Origin: an uncultured Roseburia sp.
GTDB lineage: Bacteria > Bacillota > Clostridia > Lachnospirales > Lachnospiraceae
Direction: 5' to 3'
DNA: 64,000 nt
Assembly (NCBI GenBank): GCA_947647505.1
Contig: CANSKO010000008.1
Coordinates: forward strand, 62,001 to 126,000
Below are positions 7,769-15,469 of the stretch, piece after piece. How positions within the stretch are numbered: the stretch's first letter is position 1; each line of letters begins with the position of its first letter. The notes below the pieces were generated by a model. The model was not told the origin of the DNA and made no database searches. It saw only the letters and a list, made by a program, of their open reading frames with translations. A program made the position numbers and the translations under genes.

Positions 7769-8689
7769 ATGAACAATTTACAAAAGCATATCAAAAACTA
7801 TCTGGCATATTGCAGCGAGCAAAAACGCCTGGATGCAAAAACCGTAAAAGCCTATCGCATTGACCTGAGGCAATTTACAGAACACATTTCCCTATCGGAG
7901 GCCACGGAAATCACTTCGACCGTCCTGGAGCAATACATCGCAAAGCTGCATCAGACATACAGGCCCAGAAGCGCAAAAAGAAAAATCGCCGCCATAAAAG
8001 CGCTGTTCCGCTACTTCGAATACAGGGAAATCATTGACAAAAACCCTTTTTATAAAATTCAGATACGTTTTCGCGAGCCTGTCATTTTGCCAAAGATCAT
8101 CCCGCTGTATACCGTTGAGATCTTTCTGTCTACAATCTATGCGCAGCGAAGAGAAGCCAAAACAAATTATCAAAGAAGAAATGCCTTGCGGGACGCCGCT
8201 GTTGCAGAGCTTTTATTTGCCACAGGCATACGGGTGTCCGAGCTCTGCTCCTTAAAAAGCAGCGACGTCAATTTATATGACGGCACGGTTCTGATTTATG
8301 GAAAAGGCAGCAAAGAGCGGCGGCTTCAGATTGGAAATGCATCCGTGCTGCATATTCTGAATGAATATAAAAATGAATTTCGCAAAGAAATTGCAGCCTG
8401 TAATTATTTTTTTACCAGTCAGATCGGAAACGCCTTATCGGATCAGACCGTACGGAGGATGATAAACAAATATGCCTCCCTCGCTTCCATAGAAATGCAT
8501 ATTACGCCCCATATGTTTCGCCATACGTTTGCAACAAGCCTTCTGGAAGCCGATGTAGACATACGATTTATTCAGGAAATGCTTGGACACAGCTCCATCC
8601 ATGTCACAGAGATTTATACACATGTTACCGTTTCCCGGCAAAAAGATATTCTGGCCTCGAAGCATCCCCGGAAGGATTTTACGATATGA
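7769..8689 (+). CDS. Tyrosine site-specific recombinase (XerC/D-like integrase)
   Basis: 306 residues from the ATG at 7769, chosen because AAAGGAG lies 8 bases upstream; an earlier in-frame ATG at 7703 has none. The N-terminal SAM-like core-binding domain (IKNYLAYCSEQKRLDAKTVKAY) spans about residues 5-85. The catalytic domain has the full set: Arg in ATGIRVSEL, Lys in YGKGSKERR, HMFRHTFAT, LGHSSIHVT and a final YTHV tyrosine. Length and layout are XerC/XerD-like. No excisionase, relaxase or transposition gene is near, so it is a stand-alone recombinase; its substrate could be a local inverted repeat or the chromosome dimer site. The BlaI-type operators suggest antibiotic-linked expression. 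Confidence 0.9.
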   Translation: MNNLQKHIKNYLAYCSEQKRLDAKTVKAYRIDLRQFTEHISLSEATEITSTVLEQYIAKLHQTYRPRSAKRKIAAIKALFRYFEYREIIDKNPFYKIQIRFREPVILPKIIPLYTVEIFLSTIYAQRREAKTNYQRRNALRDAAVAELLFATGIRVSELCSLKSSDVNLYDGTVLIYGKGSKERRLQIGNASVLHILNEYKNEFRKEIAACNYFFTSQIGNALSDQTVRRMINKYASLASIEMHITPHMFRHTFATSLLEADVDIRFIQEMLGHSSIHVTEIYTHVTVSRQKDILASKHPRKDFTI

Positions 8690-8695
8690 TTTTAG

Positions 8696-8730
8696 AAAGC
8701 AATTCCCTGTTTTTGGGGAATTGCTTTTTT
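8696..8730 (+). terminator. Rho-independent terminator after the recombinase gene
   Basis: AAAGCAATTCCC pairs with GGGGAATTGCTTT around TGTTTTT, followed by a T-run. It begins 6 bases after the stop codon. Confidence 0.85.
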
Positions 8731-8745
8731 AATGATAATTTCTTA

Positions 8746-8830
8746 TTATCCACATCATTCTTATCCCATCTGATTGACGGATAACGATGGATTATCAATG
8801 AATTTCTTCATCCCAAAATCCAACGGATAA
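8746..8830. repeat. Cluster of four TTATCC (DnaA-box-like) motifs
   Basis: TTATCCACA (8746-8754) is an exact DnaA-box consensus. TTATCCCAT (8761-8769) follows in the same orientation, then TTATCCGTC (8776-8784) and TTATCCGTT (8822-8830) in the opposite orientation. The last two share CGGATAAC. The stretch 8731-8886 is AT-rich and holds no gene. It could titrate DnaA or serve as recombinase arms; only the first copy is a full consensus. Confidence 0.4.
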
Positions 8831-8886
8831 CTTTCAATTATCTCCCCAAACAGTATATCACACACTATTTCATTTTTCACCAAAAA

Positions 8887-11424
8887 TCAACAAAAAAATG
8901 AAATTTCTAACTCACCCACACACAACCTCCGTCTTAACCCCCACAACAAAACAATTCCAAAACAGGAAAGCAGCTTCCCGGCCGCAAACCCCGGCGCATG
9001 ATACACGATCATAATCCGATGCGTCCCCTGCTCCACCTTACTGCCCAGAAACGCCGTATTCACCTTCTCTGTGGCAACGCGCTCCCCGTCTGCATAAATC
9101 GCAAAGCCCGCATCATACGGAATCGACGTAATCAGATAGCCCGCGCGCTTCACATCGATCTTTCCGCAAATGCGATTTCCCTTCGTCGCCTCTTTCTCCA
9201 ACTGAAACGCAGACTGATACAGCGCGTCCCGCTCCAGTATGGACGCATCGCAAAGAAAACAGCGAAGATTCGCAATCGCATAATCCCCCTCGCCAAATAC
9301 AGCCTCTACCGACGATGCATGGCGGTCCAGTCTGCATACATAGGTAAACGTCGTATTTCCGTTATAATAAATATGGCTTTCCGCACTCAGCTTATTGCGT
9401 ATTCCCGCTATATCCACCCAAACATCCTGCTTTTCTCTGTTGTTTTTCACATCAAACTGCAAAAAGAGCAGCCGGTCAGCCTCCCTGTCCGCTTCCCGCC
9501 CTATGGCAAAAAGCTGCGTCACAGAGGATGCATCCGCCAAAATCCGATACCCGTTCTCCGTCTGCGCCACGGCGTCGTTTTCCGAAAAAAACGCCTTTGC
9601 CTCCTGCACTTCTTCCAGCTCCAAACGCTCCTGCTTTTCGCGCTCCCCGCTTTCTTCCACTGCCGCATATTCCATCAAAGCCGTCTGATTATAGGGAAAC
9701 GGCAGCGATGCATATGCCGTTTCCGAAAGCGTCCTGTCCGTGGCATACGCTACAGGCGCCGCATGCTCCTGCACCTCTGTCACAAACCCGCTTCCGCCTT
9801 CTGCGCGTCGGATCACATATTTTACGCCCATCAGCTTTTGAAACAGCGGGTTTTCAGAAGCCGACTGCATCAGACTGTTTCGAAACGGCTGCTCCGTCTG
9901 AAACGTGCCTGTCCGAAAATGCCGATACGTTTCCGAACAAGCCGAAGAATACGCCGACGTTATCCATTGCCCGGCGTCCCAGGTACGGTTGATCGCCGCC
10001 TTGTTTTCCTCCGGCGTTCCCTGCTGTTCCAGTCGATACAATCCCTGCTCCTTTGCAAGAAGCTCAGAAATCGCATCGCCCCATGCCACATCCGTCACAT
10101 CATCATAAAGCGTCCGATCGATCAGCTGTCCGTCCTTTCCATTCAGGCAGACGCCGGACATCGTCAGGCAGACAAGCGACGGCAAAACCATCACATGCAG
10201 CGCACAGCGCTCCTTTTTGCACAGCAGCAAAAGCAGAAGCGAAATCCCAAGCTCTACAAATGCAAGCGCATGCATTCCGGCAGCCGCAGACCCTTCCTGC
10301 GTCAGCGCCGAACACAGGCACCACAAAAACGCGGCCGCGTGTCCGGCCAGACAAAGCGCATAGGAAATTTCCCGTTTCCTCAGCCGTTCCAGATAAGACG
10401 CCGTCAGAAAGCAAAGCACAGGCAAAAACGGAATCAGCGCTTTTTCCCGCGCATACAGTCCGCCATTTAAAATCCAGGAAAACAATGGAATCACAATCAC
10501 TGCAAAACAGCCCGCCGCTAAGAAGCGATCCCTTGCATGCCCACCCAGCAGGCAGACAAAGAGCACGATGAAAATTCCGGCAGAAAGCCCAATGCCATAT
10601 CCGCTCCATACAAAGCGGGAAATAGAAACGTCAACCGTAACAAGCTCCCACAGATTCTGCGCCGCGCCGCCGCCCTTTCGCTCCATCAGCGCATACGCCG
10701 TAGGAAGCAGCAGCGCTCCGGCCGCGCACACTGCCGCCAGAATGGGAAAAACCAAACGAAGCAGCGCATGCTTCCATGGCGTTTTCTGATACCGGCTGAC
10801 GCCGTATAACAGCAGGGCCAATATCCCGCCAATGCTAAAGTAAAAGCTCGTCAGAATCATCAAAAATACGCCCACCCCGTACATGCCCCGCTTTCCCTCG
10901 CTCCAATAACGGTCTGCGCCCATCAAAGCCATGCATAAAAAGGGCATATACCAGACAAACATCACCTGTCGGCAGGACTGATATACCACAGGCCCGGCCA
11001 GAAGAAACAGCACGGAAACGGCCATGCAGATGACAGGAGAAATCCCCTGTCTGCGCAGCCACGCATACAGAAGGCAGACGGCGGCCATCAGACAGCAGAC
11101 AGACGCCACGATCAGATAATCGCTCATTTTTACAAACGGCAGCAGATATGCCGCCAGAACAATCGGACTGTACAGCCCGTAATAAGAAAAATGATACAGA
11201 TTCTGCCCGCCGCCAATGCCCGGAGCAAATTCCGGGAAAAGCGTTCCCGTATCGTAAAACTGCTGCCTAAAATATTCCGGAAACACGCTGTGCTGACTGA
11301 TCCAGTCCACTTTTGATGCAAACATGCCATGTCGCCCCGAAAAATACCAGCAGACGAAAACCGTCAGAGCCGAAAGAAACAGAAAGGGAAGCGCAGCCCG
11401 GATATTCTCGTTCGTTCTTCTCAT
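8887..11424 (-). CDS. YfhO-family multi-spanning membrane protein (probable glycosyltransferase)
   Basis: 845 residues from the ATG at 11424, preferred because AGAGGAGG precedes it; the upstream ATG at 11448 has no such site. About a dozen hydrophobic segments fill the first 430 residues, followed by a mostly extracellular region and a last helix near 815-830. The first loop carries DWISQHSVFPEYFRQQ, matching the acidic aspartate-containing first loop of YfhO/GT-C-like proteins. Members add sugars to teichoic acids or cell-surface lipids in Firmicutes. The gene stands alone between the recombinase and a divergent TetR gene. A second YfhO protein lies at 20761-23271; the two are only distantly alike. 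Confidence 0.82.
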   Translation of the reverse strand: MRRTNENIRAALPFLFLSALTVFVCWYFSGRHGMFASKVDWISQHSVFPEYFRQQFYDTGTLFPEFAPGIGGGQNLYHFSYYGLYSPIVLAAYLLPFVKMSDYLIVASVCCLMAAVCLLYAWLRRQGISPVICMAVSVLFLLAGPVVYQSCRQVMFVWYMPFLCMALMGADRYWSEGKRGMYGVGVFLMILTSFYFSIGGILALLLYGVSRYQKTPWKHALLRLVFPILAAVCAAGALLLPTAYALMERKGGGAAQNLWELVTVDVSISRFVWSGYGIGLSAGIFIVLFVCLLGGHARDRFLAAGCFAVIVIPLFSWILNGGLYAREKALIPFLPVLCFLTASYLERLRKREISYALCLAGHAAAFLWCLCSALTQEGSAAAGMHALAFVELGISLLLLLLCKKERCALHVMVLPSLVCLTMSGVCLNGKDGQLIDRTLYDDVTDVAWGDAISELLAKEQGLYRLEQQGTPEENKAAINRTWDAGQWITSAYSSACSETYRHFRTGTFQTEQPFRNSLMQSASENPLFQKLMGVKYVIRRAEGGSGFVTEVQEHAAPVAYATDRTLSETAYASLPFPYNQTALMEYAAVEESGEREKQERLELEEVQEAKAFFSENDAVAQTENGYRILADASSVTQLFAIGREADREADRLLFLQFDVKNNREKQDVWVDIAGIRNKLSAESHIYYNGNTTFTYVCRLDRHASSVEAVFGEGDYAIANLRCFLCDASILERDALYQSAFQLEKEATKGNRICGKIDVKRAGYLITSIPYDAGFAIYADGERVATEKVNTAFLGSKVEQGTHRIMIVYHAPGFAAGKLLSCFGIVLLWGLRRRLCVGELEISFFC

Positions 11425-11551
11425 AAAGCAATTCCTCCTCTTTTGCATCCCGATTTTTCTTTTTTGATACTAGCGCCCATTTCTTAACAATCGCCCAAAG
11501 TATTTCTTAAGCTTTCTAAAGAAATAAAAGTTCTGTCCGTCATTTTAACGC

Positions 11552-11580
11552 TTGACATTTTCCTGAAAACGCAGTATGAT
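11552..11580 (+). promoter_or_regulatory. Promoter of the TetR-DUF4180 pair
   Basis: TTGACA (11552-11557), 17 bases, TATGAT (11575-11580). It lies about 50 bases before the TetR start. Confidence 0.75.
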
Positions 11581-11585
11581 ACATA

Positions 11586-11609
11586 TGACTAATTTAGTAT
11601 TTATAGTCA
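11586..11609. promoter_or_regulatory. Palindromic operator, probably for the adjacent TetR protein
   Basis: TGACTA (11586-11591), 12 bases, TAGTCA (11604-11609). It starts 6 bases after the -10 box, covering the transcription start, which suggests autorepression. Confidence 0.6.
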
Positions 11610-11628
11610 CAGAAGGGATGCGAATGAC

Positions 11629-12207
11629 ATGGCGAAAGGGTTTACCGAGCAGGAGAAAAGAACGATCAAAAAAAATCTGCAATATGCCTGCAGGCAGAGC
11701 TGGACGATGCATGGCTATAAGAAAACAGGCGTGGATGAGCTTTGCCGGCAGGCGGGCATTTCCAAAGGGGCGTTTTATCTTTTTTATGCATCAAAAGAAG
11801 CCCTCTTCTGCGAGGTTTTATGCTCCGTTCAGGAGCAAATGCGAAAAGAAGCTTCCAGGATCCTAAAAGAGCGGCCAAATAAGCATGGCGTTGCAAAAGC
11901 GCTCAAACACATTTACCGGGAATACGACAGATATCATTTTTTATGCGATGCAGACAGCATGGATTTTACCATTTTAAAAAACAGGCTGTCCGAAGAAGAA
12001 GTCAGAAAAATCGAAGCGTCCGAACAGTTAAACCGGCAGCTTTTTTTCAGCCATCCACGCTTAAAATGCAAGGTGAAGGAGGATCTGGCCCTGTCCGTTC
12101 TTTACACTTTGATTTTAAATATTCGCAACAAAGACGTGCTTTTACACAATCACATGGAAACGTTTGATTTTATGGCAGACCATCTGGCAGACAGTCTGTA
12201 TGAATAA
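11629..12207 (+). CDS. TetR/AcrR-family transcriptional regulator
   Basis: 192 residues. The N-terminal helix-turn-helix reads YKKTGVDELCRQAGISKGAFYLFYASKEALF at about residues 30-60 (quoted in part: ELCRQAGISKGAFYLFY), the classical TetR signature. The rest is a helical ligand-binding domain with no recognisable ligand class. AGAAGGG lies about 8 bases before the ATG. It is followed after 12 bases by a DUF4180 gene, and the pair should be one transcript from the promoter at 11552. The palindrome at 11586 is the likely operator. Confidence 0.9.
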   Translation: MAKGFTEQEKRTIKKNLQYACRQSWTMHGYKKTGVDELCRQAGISKGAFYLFYASKEALFCEVLCSVQEQMRKEASRILKERPNKHGVAKALKHIYREYDRYHFLCDADSMDFTILKNRLSEEEVRKIEASEQLNRQLFFSHPRLKCKVKEDLALSVLYTLILNIRNKDVLLHNHMETFDFMADHLADSLYE

Positions 12208-12219
12208 CAGGAGGACATT

Positions 12220-12588
12220 ATGAAAACAGAAGTAATAAGAAAAGAAAATGTTACAATCGCAGTGATACACAGCGAGCAGCCGCTCATTACCGACGCCCGC
12301 TCCGCTCTGGATCTGATCATGACCGTAAAATACGAAACAGGCTGTACGAACATTGCCATAAATAAAGAAGCCATTGTAGATGACTTCTTCATTTTGAGCA
12401 CACGCCTGGCAGGAGAAATCGTGCAAAAATTTGTCAATTACGGCATACGCTTTGCCATATATGGAGATTTCTCAGCCCATACAGGCAAAGCTTTAAAAGA
12501 CTTTATGTATGAAAGCAATAACGGAAAGGACCTCTTCTTTTTGCCTGACGCTTCGCTTGCCGTTGACCGGCTTTCGGCATGCGCATAA
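12220..12588 (+). CDS. DUF4180-family protein
   Basis: 122 residues. The sequence fits DUF4180 throughout: LITDARSALDLIMTVKYETGC, then the conserved INKEAIVDDFF, LSTRLAGEIVQKF and the FAIYGDFS strand, followed by LKDFMYESN. The fold is probably STAS-like alpha/beta with no known catalytic site, and the protein should be cytoplasmic. GGAGG lies 7 bases before the ATG. Coupling with a TetR regulator is what the sequence shows; the role of the family is unknown. Confidence 0.85.
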   Translation: MKTEVIRKENVTIAVIHSEQPLITDARSALDLIMTVKYETGCTNIAINKEAIVDDFFILSTRLAGEIVQKFVNYGIRFAIYGDFSAHTGKALKDFMYESNNGKDLFFLPDASLAVDRLSACA

Positions 12589-12606
12589 GACCAGACACAT
12601 CCGTCG

Positions 12607-13353
12607 TTACGCTTGCTTTTCCGACACGCCAAACACCTTTTCGCCAATCAGAATTAAAACTACGGCCACGGCAAACAGCGTAACGAACGCCGCAGCAGCG
12701 CGCACAAGAAACATCGTCGTATAATGCTTTTCATACCACGCGTCGCAGAACGCATAATAGACAGAGCCCGTCGGCGCGTCATACGTTTCACACAAAGACC
12801 GCAGCGTACTTGGAACGCCTTTTAAGGCTTTTCTTCCAATTGGCAAAACGACATGTTCGCCACGCCGGATGGCGTCTGCGTCGCGTTTTGGAATCTGCGC
12901 CAGAATATAGCTTTCATCGGGAAGCTTTAGCAGATAAAACGGCAGATAATCTTCCCTGTTATGAAACAGTCCGTCCGGACTTTTATACTGTAAAAACTGC
13001 GGCTTCTTTTTGGGCGCGCCATAAGCCCTTCCTTTTCTTGTCCTGCGCTGCGTATAGGGTTTGACCCACGATTTCAGTTCATACGCCCCCGTAGCGACAA
13101 TATCGATCGGTTCCGCCGTAAATACGGGAGAAAGCGTCGTTTCAAACGCTTCTTTTCCGGACAGGCGGGGAATATCGTCTCCCGCCTCAGCTCCCGTATA
13201 ATCCGTCCCTCTATTTTCCTCTGCCTCCTTTAGCGTAACCGGTTCCCTTTCTTCCCGAAACAACGGCTCAACATCCAGATTCACAAACAAAACGTAAGCC
13301 GCCACAAGGCCGATTAACGTGCTGCAAACAGCAATCACTTTTCCCTTTTTCAT
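12607..13353 (-). CDS. Unrecognised membrane protein of a two-component operon
   Basis: 248 residues from the ATG at 13353, preferred because AGGAAGG stands 9 bases upstream; an ATG at 13362 overlaps the kinase stop with no spacing. One hydrophobic segment lies at the N-terminus (VIAVCSTLIGLVAAYVLF) and one near the C-terminus (FLVRAAAAFVTLFAVAVVLILI), leaving about 170 residues between them, probably outside. This part has a basic patch (YTQRRTRKGRAYG) and a FYLLKLPDESYILAQIP strand. It is the last gene of the regulator-kinase operon, so it may be the sensor partner or target. No family is recognised. Confidence 0.7.
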   Translation of the reverse strand: MKKGKVIAVCSTLIGLVAAYVLFVNLDVEPLFREEREPVTLKEAEENRGTDYTGAEAGDDIPRLSGKEAFETTLSPVFTAEPIDIVATGAYELKSWVKPYTQRRTRKGRAYGAPKKKPQFLQYKSPDGLFHNREDYLPFYLLKLPDESYILAQIPKRDADAIRRGEHVVLPIGRKALKGVPSTLRSLCETYDAPTGSVYYAFCDAWYEKHYTTMFLVRAAAAFVTLFAVAVVLILIGEKVFGVSEKQA

Positions 13354-13358
13354 CCCTG

Positions 13359-14648
13359 TCATCCTTCCTGTTTTCCAACTGTCTGAAACGTCACGCGAAA
13401 CGACGTGCCTTCCTGCGCGCTGCTGTCCGCCTCCATTCTGCCGTTCATGCAGTCTGTCATGCGCTTTGCGATCGCAAGCCCAAGCCCGTGTCCGCCGCCC
13501 TTTGCTCTGGATGGGTCCGCACGGTAGAACCGCTCAAACACATACGGCAAATCCTCCCTGGGAATAACGGCCGATCGATTGTTTACCACCAACGCCGCAT
13601 GCTTTCGCACAACGGAAAGCGAAATCGTAATTTTACCGCCAGACGGCTCATACTTCACGGCATTTTCGATCAAAGCCTGCGCAATCCGTTTCAGATACTC
13701 TACATTCCCCCGCACGTAAACGTCTTCTGCAATCGCCGTTTCATACGTAATCTTTTTTTCATATGCGACAGATTCCAGAAACAGCGCAATCTGTTCTACG
13801 GCGTTTGAAAAACTGACCGTTTCCATTTCTGTTTTCGCCCCGACCGCCTCCAGGTCGGATAAAAGCAGCATTTCCTCAATCAAAGACTGCATTGCTTCCG
13901 CAGCGGCTTTTGTCCCGTCCACCCATTGCATCAGCTCACGAACGCAGACGTTTTCATTGCCGCGCAAAATACCCATATTGGCAAGCACGACTGCGACAGG
14001 CGTCTTTAAATCGTGCGACGCATCCGCTACAAACTGCTTTTCCATTGCAAACGCCGCTTCCAACGGGCGGACCGCAACACTTGCCAGCCGTCTGCTGATC
14101 GCATAAAAAACCAGCATGGCGCATAAAAAAATAAGCACAAGCATACCCGACAAACGAATGGACGCGACACGGAGAAACCCGATATCCGCCACAGCTATTT
14201 TGACGACCGGACCTGTCTTTCTTCTGTAATAATACAGGCCCTCCTCCGAAAGAGCGCCGTACGCTTCCGGCGCCGCGGCAATCTCCCTTGCAATCTTTTG
14301 CAAAGACTCTCCTTCCTGAATAAATGACTTTGACAGAAGCGAAAGCTCTCCCGTATCCATGTGATAGAAAAAAATGGACAGATTTTTTTCATAGATCTTT
14401 TTTTCCCGCTCTGCTTCCTCTTCCGGTCCCGGCGGCAGCGGCCATGGTTCTTCCCGAAACGGAAAAAACCGCTCTTCTTCCGTCCGCATGCCCCCGATCG
14501 GCTCCGTCAGCTGCGCCATCGTCGCTTTTAAATCTTCTTTGTTTCGATAGCCGGAATAGACAAACACAGCCAGAAGCATGAAAAAAAGCGCGCTTCCCGC
14601 CAGAAGCATATTCGACAGGATAAACCTCTTCCTGTACGCCGCTAACAT
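13359..14648 (-). CDS. Membrane sensor histidine kinase
   Basis: 429 residues. Two membrane helices (about 10-30 and 168-188) enclose a roughly 135-residue extracellular sensor that is rich in Pro/Glu (PFREEPWPLPPGPEEE). The cytoplasmic part has an H-box (FVADASHDLKTPV), N-box (ALIENAVKY) and G-box (GGGHGLGLAIAKR), complete for a class I kinase. The start overlaps the regulator stop by 7 bases (14642-14648), so the two are translationally coupled. The signal is unknown; the acidic sensor could respond to cationic peptides or metal, but this is a guess. Confidence 0.92.
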   Translation of the reverse strand: MLAAYRKRFILSNMLLAGSALFFMLLAVFVYSGYRNKEDLKATMAQLTEPIGGMRTEEERFFPFREEPWPLPPGPEEEAEREKKIYEKNLSIFFYHMDTGELSLLSKSFIQEGESLQKIAREIAAAPEAYGALSEEGLYYYRRKTGPVVKIAVADIGFLRVASIRLSGMLVLIFLCAMLVFYAISRRLASVAVRPLEAAFAMEKQFVADASHDLKTPVAVVLANMGILRGNENVCVRELMQWVDGTKAAAEAMQSLIEEMLLLSDLEAVGAKTEMETVSFSNAVEQIALFLESVAYEKKITYETAIAEDVYVRGNVEYLKRIAQALIENAVKYEPSGGKITISLSVVRKHAALVVNNRSAVIPREDLPYVFERFYRADPSRAKGGGHGLGLAIAKRMTDCMNGRMEADSSAQEGTSFRVTFQTVGKQEG

Positions 14649-15319
14649 GCCCCCTCCTCCAGTCGATAGCCGATTCCATATATGCTTCGTATTGTGACGT
14701 TCGCCTTTAAAAACCGCAGTTTTTTTCTGAGGAAGGAAATATACGCTTCCACCGTATTGTCCGCCGCATCCGAATCCTCGCCCCAGACATGAACCAAAAG
14801 ACTTTCTTTTGTAATCGTCATGCCACAGTTGCGCAGAAAAAAGCGCGCCACTTCAAATTCCCGCTTCGTAAGCTGCACCGACTCCTCCCCGCACTGTAAC
14901 AGGGCGCCGTTTAAATCCAGACAAATATCGCCATACGAAAGCGCTTCCAATATCAGCTCGCCCCTCCTGCGCGTCAAAGCGCGTACGCGCGCAAGCAGCT
15001 CATCGGCATGAAACGGCTTCGTCATATAATCGTCCGCTCCCGCATTCAGCCCGCTTACTTTATCCGGCGCAGCGTCCTTTGCAGTCAGCATTAAAACAGG
15101 CGTTTGCACGCCATTCCTCCGCATCCGCCTTACCGCCTCCATGCCATCCATCTCCGGCAGCATCACATCCATCAAAATCAGATCGTAACCGGCCTCCATG
15201 CTGTAGTATACCGCGTCTCTTCCGTCAGAAACAGCGTCTGTAAAATAACCTGCGTCACAAAGCAATTTGCAGATCGCGTCTGATAACAGCGCCTCGTCTT
15301 CCACTACCAGAATTTTCAT
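14642..15319 (-). CDS. OmpR-family response regulator
   Basis: 225 residues from the ATG at 15319 (GAGGTG 6 bases upstream; the earlier ATG at 15328 lies inside that site). The receiver domain has VVEDE at the N-terminus, the phosphorylated Asp in LILMDVMLPEMDG and the Lys in MTKPF. The C-terminal winged helix includes LTKREFEVARFFLRN and ends with VRSIYGIGYRLEE-type sequence (TIRSIYGIGYRLE). It heads the operon with the kinase at 13359 and the membrane protein at 12607. Confidence 0.93.
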   Translation of the reverse strand: MKILVVEDEALLSDAICKLLCDAGYFTDAVSDGRDAVYYSMEAGYDLILMDVMLPEMDGMEAVRRMRRNGVQTPVLMLTAKDAAPDKVSGLNAGADDYMTKPFHADELLARVRALTRRRGELILEALSYGDICLDLNGALLQCGEESVQLTKREFEVARFFLRNCGMTITKESLLVHVWGEDSDAADNTVEAYISFLRKKLRFLKANVTIRSIYGIGYRLEEGAC

Positions 15320-15337
15320 CCAAAACACCTCAAAAAA

Positions 15338-15366
15338 ACTATAGCATATTTATGCACTCCGCTCAA
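15338..15366 (-). promoter_or_regulatory. Promoter of the two-component operon
   Basis: On the minus strand TTGAGC, 17 bases, TATAGT with a TGC extension before the -10. It ends about 19 bases before the regulator ATG. Confidence 0.6.
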
Positions 15367-15412
15367 CTGTGAGAGAATTCTTTTTGTAGGATCTGTAACA
15401 CGCATCCAGACC

Positions 15413-15440
15413 AAAAAGGCTGATGCCTTCGCATCAGCCC
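15413..15440 (-). terminator. Terminator of the ligase-ACP-acyltransferase operon
   Basis: On the minus strand GGCTGATGC-GAAG-GCATCAGCC, a 9-base-pair stem with a tetraloop, followed by TTTTT. It lies 30 bases past the ligase stop. Confidence 0.88.
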
Positions 15441-15469
15441 TCTCTTTCCGATCCCTTTCCTTCTCTCCT

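Noticed and set aside
8998-10470. 490-codon plus-strand open frame opposite the first YfhO gene
   Set aside because: Rich in Arg, His and Pro with no domain, antisense to a real multi-span protein; a shadow frame produced by GC-rich codon use.
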